Of a stretch of 64,000 nt of DNA, positions 60,429 to 64,000 are shown one piece after another (the stretch's first letter is position 1; every line of letters begins with the position of its first letter). The stretch comes from JBCBGF01 sp038526915. GTDB lineage: Bacteria > Pseudomonadota > Alphaproteobacteria > Rhodobacterales > Rhodobacteraceae. Under the pieces are notes generated by a model. The model searched no databases. It saw only the letters and a program-made list of their open reading frames with translations, and was not told the DNA's origin. The DNA lies in NCBI GenBank assembly GCA_038526915.1, contig JBCBGF010000002.1, positions 1 through 64,000 on the forward strand, written 5' to 3'. Made by a program: the position numbers and the translations under genes.

Positions 60429-61724
60429 ATGTTACAGGTCCTGGGCGGCTCGTGGGCGCTCTTTCTGGGATTGACGCTTCTGATGCTGGGCAACGGCATG
60501 CAGGGCACCCTTCTTGGTATCCGGGGCGGGCTGGAAGGCTTTTCGACCTTCGAGATGTCGATTGTGATGTCGGCCTATTTCGTGGGCTTCCTCGGCGGAT
60601 CGCGCCTGGCGCCCGAGATGATCCGGCGCGTGGGTCACGTTCGTGTTTTTGCGGCGCTTGGATCCTTCGTGTCGGCCACGCTGATCCTGTTCCCCGCCCT
60701 GACCGATCCCTGGGCTTGGGCGCTTTTGCGGGTGGTCATCGGGTTCTGCTTCTCGGGCGTTTACGTGACGGCCGAAAGCTGGCTGAACAATTCGGTCGAC
60801 AACTCCAATCGGGGCAAGGCCCTGTCGCTTTACGTGATCGTTCAGATGGCGGGGGTGACAGCGGCGCAGGGCTTGGTAACGCTAGGCGATCCAGCGGGGT
60901 TCATCCTGTTCATCGTGCCGTCAGTGCTGGTCTCGATCTCATTCGCGCCGATCTTGTTGTCGATCAATCCGACACCGGCATTCGAGACGACCAAGGCCTT
61001 GTCGCTGGCCGCACTCTACAGGATTTCGCCTTTGGGATGTGTCGGCGTATTTTTGTTGGGCGGCGTGTTTTCGGCCCAGTTCGGGATGGCGGCCGTCTAC
61101 GGGACCGAAGCGGGGCTGAGCGTTGGTCAGATCTCGGCCTTCATCTCGGCCATCTACATAGGGGGTCTGCTATTGCAGTACCCCATTGGCTGGATTTCGG
61201 ACCGGATGGATCGGCGGATCCTGATCATGTTTGTGTCCCTTGCAGGCGGCGTGGCCGCAGGGGTGGGCGCGCTGTTTGACAGCGTGTTCGCTATTCTGAT
61301 GGTCGTGTCCTTCCTCGTGGGCGGGCTGTCGAACCCGCTTTACGCGCTGCTCTTGGCCTATACCAACGACTATCTCGATAGCGATGACATGGCAGCCGCG
61401 TCAGGCGGGCTCATCTTTATCAACGGCTGCGGCGCGATTGCCGGGCCGATTATCACAGGCTGGATGATGGGCATCATCGGGCCGAATGGCTTTTGGATGT
61501 TCGTGGCGTTGTTGATGACGGCCACGGGCGCCTATGCCGCATGGCGGATGACCCGCCGTCCCGCGACCGTATCCTCAGACGATACGGCCTCCTACGCCCC
61601 GCTTACCCCTGTGGCCACCTCGGTCGCGGTGGAGGCAGCGCAGGAATACTACGCAGAAAATGTCGAAGAGGCAGGCAGTGATGCTGTCGACGAAACCGCA
61701 ACAGTCCCCCGTGAGACGCCATAA
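60429..61724 (+). CDS. MFS transporter, YcaD-type
   Basis: This is a 431-residue 12-helix major facilitator protein with a hydrophilic C-terminal tail of about 60 residues (VSSDDTASYAPL onward). Recognisable blocks are LLMLGNGMQGTLLGIRGG near residue 17, ESWLNNSVDNSNRGKALSLY near 117, which is typical of the YcaD/UMF group, and GWISDRMDRRILI near 253 (motif A of the second half). The substrate is unknown. It follows queA by about 90 bases and is probably transcribed independently. Confidence 0.85.
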   Translation: MLQVLGGSWALFLGLTLLMLGNGMQGTLLGIRGGLEGFSTFEMSIVMSAYFVGFLGGSRLAPEMIRRVGHVRVFAALGSFVSATLILFPALTDPWAWALLRVVIGFCFSGVYVTAESWLNNSVDNSNRGKALSLYVIVQMAGVTAAQGLVTLGDPAGFILFIVPSVLVSISFAPILLSINPTPAFETTKALSLAALYRISPLGCVGVFLLGGVFSAQFGMAAVYGTEAGLSVGQISAFISAIYIGGLLLQYPIGWISDRMDRRILIMFVSLAGGVAAGVGALFDSVFAILMVVSFLVGGLSNPLYALLLAYTNDYLDSDDMAAASGGLIFINGCGAIAGPIITGWMMGIIGPNGFWMFVALLMTATGAYAAWRMTRRPATVSSDDTASYAPLTPVATSVAVEAAQEYYAENVEEAGSDAVDETATVPRETP

Positions 61725-61797
61725 ATCAGTTGAGATGGCGAAAAAGTTTTGCAACGCTTGAGAGCAGTTCGGGGGTTTAGAGTGAGGAGCGTGTGTA

Positions 61798-62379
61798 ATG
61801 GTTAACCCGGAAGACGTCCTGACCTATTGGCTTGATGAGGTCGGGCAAGACGGCTGGTACATGGGCGGTGATGCCCTGGACGCCGATATTCGCGACAAAT
61901 TCCACGAGACATGGAAGGCCGCCTGTGAAGGGGCGTTGTCGCTTTGGCTGACCTATCCCAGCGGGACGTTGGCCTATATCATTCTGACCGACCAGTTCCC
62001 GCGGAACATGTTCCGGGGATCGGCGGATGCCTTTGCCACAGACGCGGTTGCGCGCGCGGCGGCGAAATCGGCAATTGCCAAGGGCTGGGACATGCGGATC
62101 GATGAACCGGCGCGGCAGTTCTTCTACCTTCCGCTGATGCATTCGGAGTGTCTGTCGGATCAGGAACGCAGCGTGCGTCTGATCCTGACGCGGATGCCGA
62201 ACCACGGGGAGTCGAACCTGTTGCATGCCAAGGCGCATCGCGAGGTCATTCGCAAGTTCGGTCGCTTCCCGTATCGGAATGAGGCGCTGGACCGGTCCAC
62301 GCAGCCGTCCGAGCAGGCCTATCTCAACGATGGCGGCTATGGGTCGACGGTGCGGGAATTGCAGGCGGCGGTCGGTTGA
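61798..62379 (+). CDS. DUF924 family protein
   Basis: This 193-residue soluble protein starts at ATG 61798 behind GAGGAG. DUF924 members begin with VLTYWLDE-like sequence, which is present at residues 5-12. The later YIILTDQFPRNMFRGSADAFA and FFYLPLMHSECLSDQERS-like blocks are the family core; their conserved Asp, Gln, Phe, Arg and His residues suggest a ligand pocket. It is a TPR-like helical family of unknown function. It is convergent with the radical SAM gene, and a structured 112-base gap lies between them. Confidence 0.85.
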   Translation: MVNPEDVLTYWLDEVGQDGWYMGGDALDADIRDKFHETWKAACEGALSLWLTYPSGTLAYIILTDQFPRNMFRGSADAFATDAVARAAAKSAIAKGWDMRIDEPARQFFYLPLMHSECLSDQERSVRLILTRMPNHGESNLLHAKAHREVIRKFGRFPYRNEALDRSTQPSEQAYLNDGGYGSTVRELQAAVG

Positions 62380-62399
62380 TCTGACGCGGCGCTAGCGCA

Positions 62400-62487
62400 T
62401 TTCCGGCAGTCTCGGAATCGTCTTTCGCTGCCTCTCGCCTATGGCTCGAACGCGAAAGACGACGGGTGTTTAAAGCTGAGCCGGAAA
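62400..62487. repeat. Nested inverted repeat between convergent genes
   Basis: The outer arms TTTCCGGC (62400-62407) and GCCGGAAA (62480-62487) enclose the inner arms CGTCTTTCGC (62419-62428) and GCGAAAGACG (62452-62461). It lies in the gap between DUF924 and radical SAM genes and is most simply a bidirectional terminator. Confidence 0.65.
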
Positions 62488-62491
62488 CGCT

Positions 62492-63445
62492 TTAGGCTGA
62501 GCAACTGGCGCCACCCAGGACACAGAATTTGGCGCAGTGGGGATGGTTCAAGTGGACCGACCCCTCTGCCTCGGCCAGTGTTTCCCCAAGCTCAAACGCG
62601 CGGTCGTAGGCCAAGAGGGTGCAGGCAACCACCGTTGGCGTCTGCGCGCCGCGGCGCTTCACAACCATGCGGGAGGAGGCGCACATCACATCGTCGGGCG
62701 ACTTGTTCAGAATGCCCCAGCAAGCGGTCGTGATCTCTGGCACCTCGGCGGTTTCGTCCATTTCCGGGAAAAGCACTGTCATCGCAGGATCATGCGCGTC
62801 GATCTTTAAGCCTTCGCGCGCGAAGAGATCGGCGAACCCTTGGCGGGATTGCGCGTCCGTCTCATCCCACATGGTGCGGCCTGCAACGGCCATGCGGATG
62901 CCCGCGTCCCGCAGCCAACGCATGCCCTCAAGCGTTTTTTCAAAGCTGCCTGTGCCGCGTTCCGTGTCGTGGTTTTCAGCCGACCAGTGATCGACGGATA
63001 TCCGTAGGGTCAGCTTGTCGCCATATACGCCCACCAAGCGCTGGAGACCCTTTTGAACGCCGGGGCGCATCATCGGGCGCATCGCATTGGTCAGGATCAG
63101 CACGTCGTATCCGCGTTTCAGCGATGCCTCGGCCATATCGATCATGTCGGGGTTCATGAAGGGCTCACCCCCGGTGAACCCGATCTCGCGCACGCCCCAG
63201 CCGCGGTCGTCGAGCTGGTCGAGGTAGCCCTCGACCTCTTGTGTGGTGATGTAGACTAACCGGTCGTTGGTGGGGGAGCTTTCGATATAGCAGTTGACGC
63301 ATTCGATGTTGCACAGCGTGCCGGTGTTGAACCAAAGCGTCTGGGGGTCGGTGAGGGCGACATGGGCGCGCGCCTCACCCTTGGCGGTGATTTCGGGGTG
63401 TTCGAACTTGCCGAAGGGGCCCGCGTCTACGTTTGTGTCTTTCAT
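62492..63445 (-). CDS. Radical SAM protein with C-terminal cysteine cluster
   Basis: This 317-residue protein has the radical SAM motif CNIECVNC at Cys45, Cys49 and Cys52, followed by GFTGGEPFMNPDMIDMAE (the SAM-binding GGE) and a partial TIM barrel. A C-terminal group of cysteines (ACWGIL, MCASS, ACTLL and HCAKFCVLGGASC) suggests an auxiliary iron-sulfur site like a SPASM or Twitch region. A peptide- or metabolite-modifying role is possible; no obvious precursor peptide gene is beside it. It is divergent from zwf across a region with an operator-like palindrome. Confidence 0.85.
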   Translation of the reverse strand: MKDTNVDAGPFGKFEHPEITAKGEARAHVALTDPQTLWFNTGTLCNIECVNCYIESSPTNDRLVYITTQEVEGYLDQLDDRGWGVREIGFTGGEPFMNPDMIDMAEASLKRGYDVLILTNAMRPMMRPGVQKGLQRLVGVYGDKLTLRISVDHWSAENHDTERGTGSFEKTLEGMRWLRDAGIRMAVAGRTMWDETDAQSRQGFADLFAREGLKIDAHDPAMTVLFPEMDETAEVPEITTACWGILNKSPDDVMCASSRMVVKRRGAQTPTVVACTLLAYDRAFELGETLAEAEGSVHLNHPHCAKFCVLGGASCSA

Positions 63446-63466
63446 ACCACCGCCCTTCCTCGTTGC

Positions 63467-63478
63467 GTTACCGCTAAG
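63467..63478. promoter_or_regulatory. Degenerate copy of the zwf-region palindrome
   Basis: GTTACCGCTAAG differs at two positions from GTTAGCGCTAAC at 63590-63601. It lies just upstream of the radical SAM start. It may be a second, weaker binding site. Confidence 0.35.
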
Positions 63479-63589
63479 GGTCTTGCGCGGTAAAGAAAAC
63501 CCCGGCCCGGTGCTTTGACGCAGTTGTGAAGCCGGAACGGCATGCTAGACAGGAGGGGCCTTCGCGCTTACACACGCGCATGCAAATGC

Positions 63590-63601
63590 GTTAGCGCTAA
63601 C
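63590..63601. promoter_or_regulatory. LacI-type palindrome upstream of zwf
   Basis: GTTAGCGCTAAC is a perfect 12-base palindrome with a central CG-containing GCGC core, placed 19 bases before the zwf ATG. Similar sites (with ATGTTA half-sites) are used by gluconate-type LacI regulators. No regulator gene for it is in view. Confidence 0.6.
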
Positions 63602-63620
63602 ATACCCTCAGGATCCAGCC

Positions 63621-64000
63621 ATGGTTTCGCGTGTTATTCCCGTAGATCCCTTCGATCTCGTTATCTTTGGTGGAACGGGGGACCTAGCGCGTCGCAAGAT
63701 CTTGCCGGGCCTGTTCCGGCGGTTCTCAGCCGGGCAGATGCCGGCCGATGCGCGTGTGATCGGCGCCGCGCGATCAGAGATGGACGACGCGGGCTATCGT
63801 GAGATGATCGCCGAGGCGCTGGCGGAGTTTGTGCCCGAAGTCGCGCGGCCCGAAGATCAGGTCTCGGCCTTTCTGGAGCGGTTGCACTATGTCTCGATCG
63901 ACGCCACCGGGACGGCGGGGTGGGAAGACTTGCGTGATCGCGTCCGGTCGGATTTGATCCGGGCGTTTTACTTCTCGGTCGGGCCATCGCTTTTTGCCGA
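63621..64000 (+). CDS. zwf: Glucose-6-phosphate 1-dehydrogenase (C-terminus beyond window)
   Basis: From ATG 63621 the frame stays open to the window end, giving about 126 residues. DLVIFGGTGDLARRKILP at residues 12-29 is the nucleotide-binding fingerprint of glucose-6-phosphate dehydrogenase, and AFYFSVGPSLFA at the end matches the family strand that precedes substrate contacts. The enzyme oxidises glucose 6-phosphate with NADP, feeding the Entner-Doudoroff or pentose phosphate pathway. The palindrome at 63590-63601 suggests carbon-source regulation. Confidence 0.93.
   Translation, partial: MVSRVIPVDPFDLVIFGGTGDLARRKILPGLFRRFSAGQMPADARVIGAARSEMDDAGYREMIAEALAEFVPEVARPEDQVSAFLERLHYVSIDATGTAGWEDLRDRVRSDLIRAFYFSVGPSLFA

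Noticed and set aside
1..64000. CRISPR array, prophage or insertion sequence
   Set aside because: No regularly spaced direct repeats, transposase or phage structural genes were found. The only repeat structures are the inverted repeats listed.

Overview
The window looks like a chromosomal stretch of an alphaproteobacterium of the Rhodobacteraceae (Roseobacter) type. It is GC-rich and densely packed with short-spaced operons. It carries 5-aminolevulinate synthase (Shemin pathway) behind an FnrL-like box, a rodZ-like/ispG pair, a bactofilin/M23 pair, and an inositol (iol) locus. No integrase, transposase, phage gene or CRISPR array was seen. Coding is nearly continuous: the largest gene-free stretch is about 270 bases (41532-41799) and holds a structured inverted repeat.

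Region 1 (1-14750) is a myo-inositol catabolism and uptake locus. Reading leftward are iolD, iolC, an IolB-like isomerase and a truncated IolJ-type aldolase. Reading rightward are two Gfo/Idh/MocA dehydrogenases flanking iolE, then a leftward lacI-type regulator, then an ABC sugar importer (binding protein, permease, single-domain ATPase). After these come a small membrane protein, a PhyH-family dioxygenase, a second IolB-like isomerase and a TauE/SafE-type permease. Two identical 16-bp palindromes (4430-4445 and 8677-8692) sit in the two divergent promoter regions and are the probable operators of the LacI protein.

Region 2 (14840-24134) is the most unusual part: seven same-strand genes in which every junction overlaps. 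They encode a class I-like HMG-CoA reductase, a UbiA prenyltransferase, an ATP-grasp/phosphohistidine dikinase resembling rifampicin phosphotransferase, a BtaA-like (DUF3419) aminocarboxypropyltransferase, a phytol/dolichol-kinase-like membrane protein, a GNAT-fold protein and an AMP-forming acyl ligase. The organism also has ispG of the MEP pathway, and no other mevalonate gene is in view. I infer a specialised isoprenoid/lipid-like product, but the product is unknown.

Region 3 (24154-29919) is a manganese/zinc-type ABC importer (mntABCD-like). One permease carries an extra cytoplasmic domain, and the promoter has two Fur/Mur-like boxes. Upstream of it are a phosphohexomutase and a small monooxygenase. 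Region 4 (30069-37589) is mixed accessory and housekeeping content: pirin, a YejA-like binding protein, tRNA-Asp(GTC), a fluoroacetate-dehalogenase-like hydrolase, a DUF606/DJ-1/LysR group and an M20 dipeptidase.

Region 5 (37667-64000) is mostly core: hemA, rodZ-like, ispG, a DsbA-like thioredoxin, an M48 peptidase, an aminotransferase, amiC-type amidase, PBP1a, prfB, DUF2189, a DHA2 MFS transporter, bactofilin and M23 endopeptidase, DUF455, a Bcp/PrxQ peroxiredoxin, a giant AsmA/DUF3971-like protein, queA, an MFS transporter, DUF924, a radical SAM protein and the start of zwf. Functional names rest on motif recognition by eye; no database search was run.
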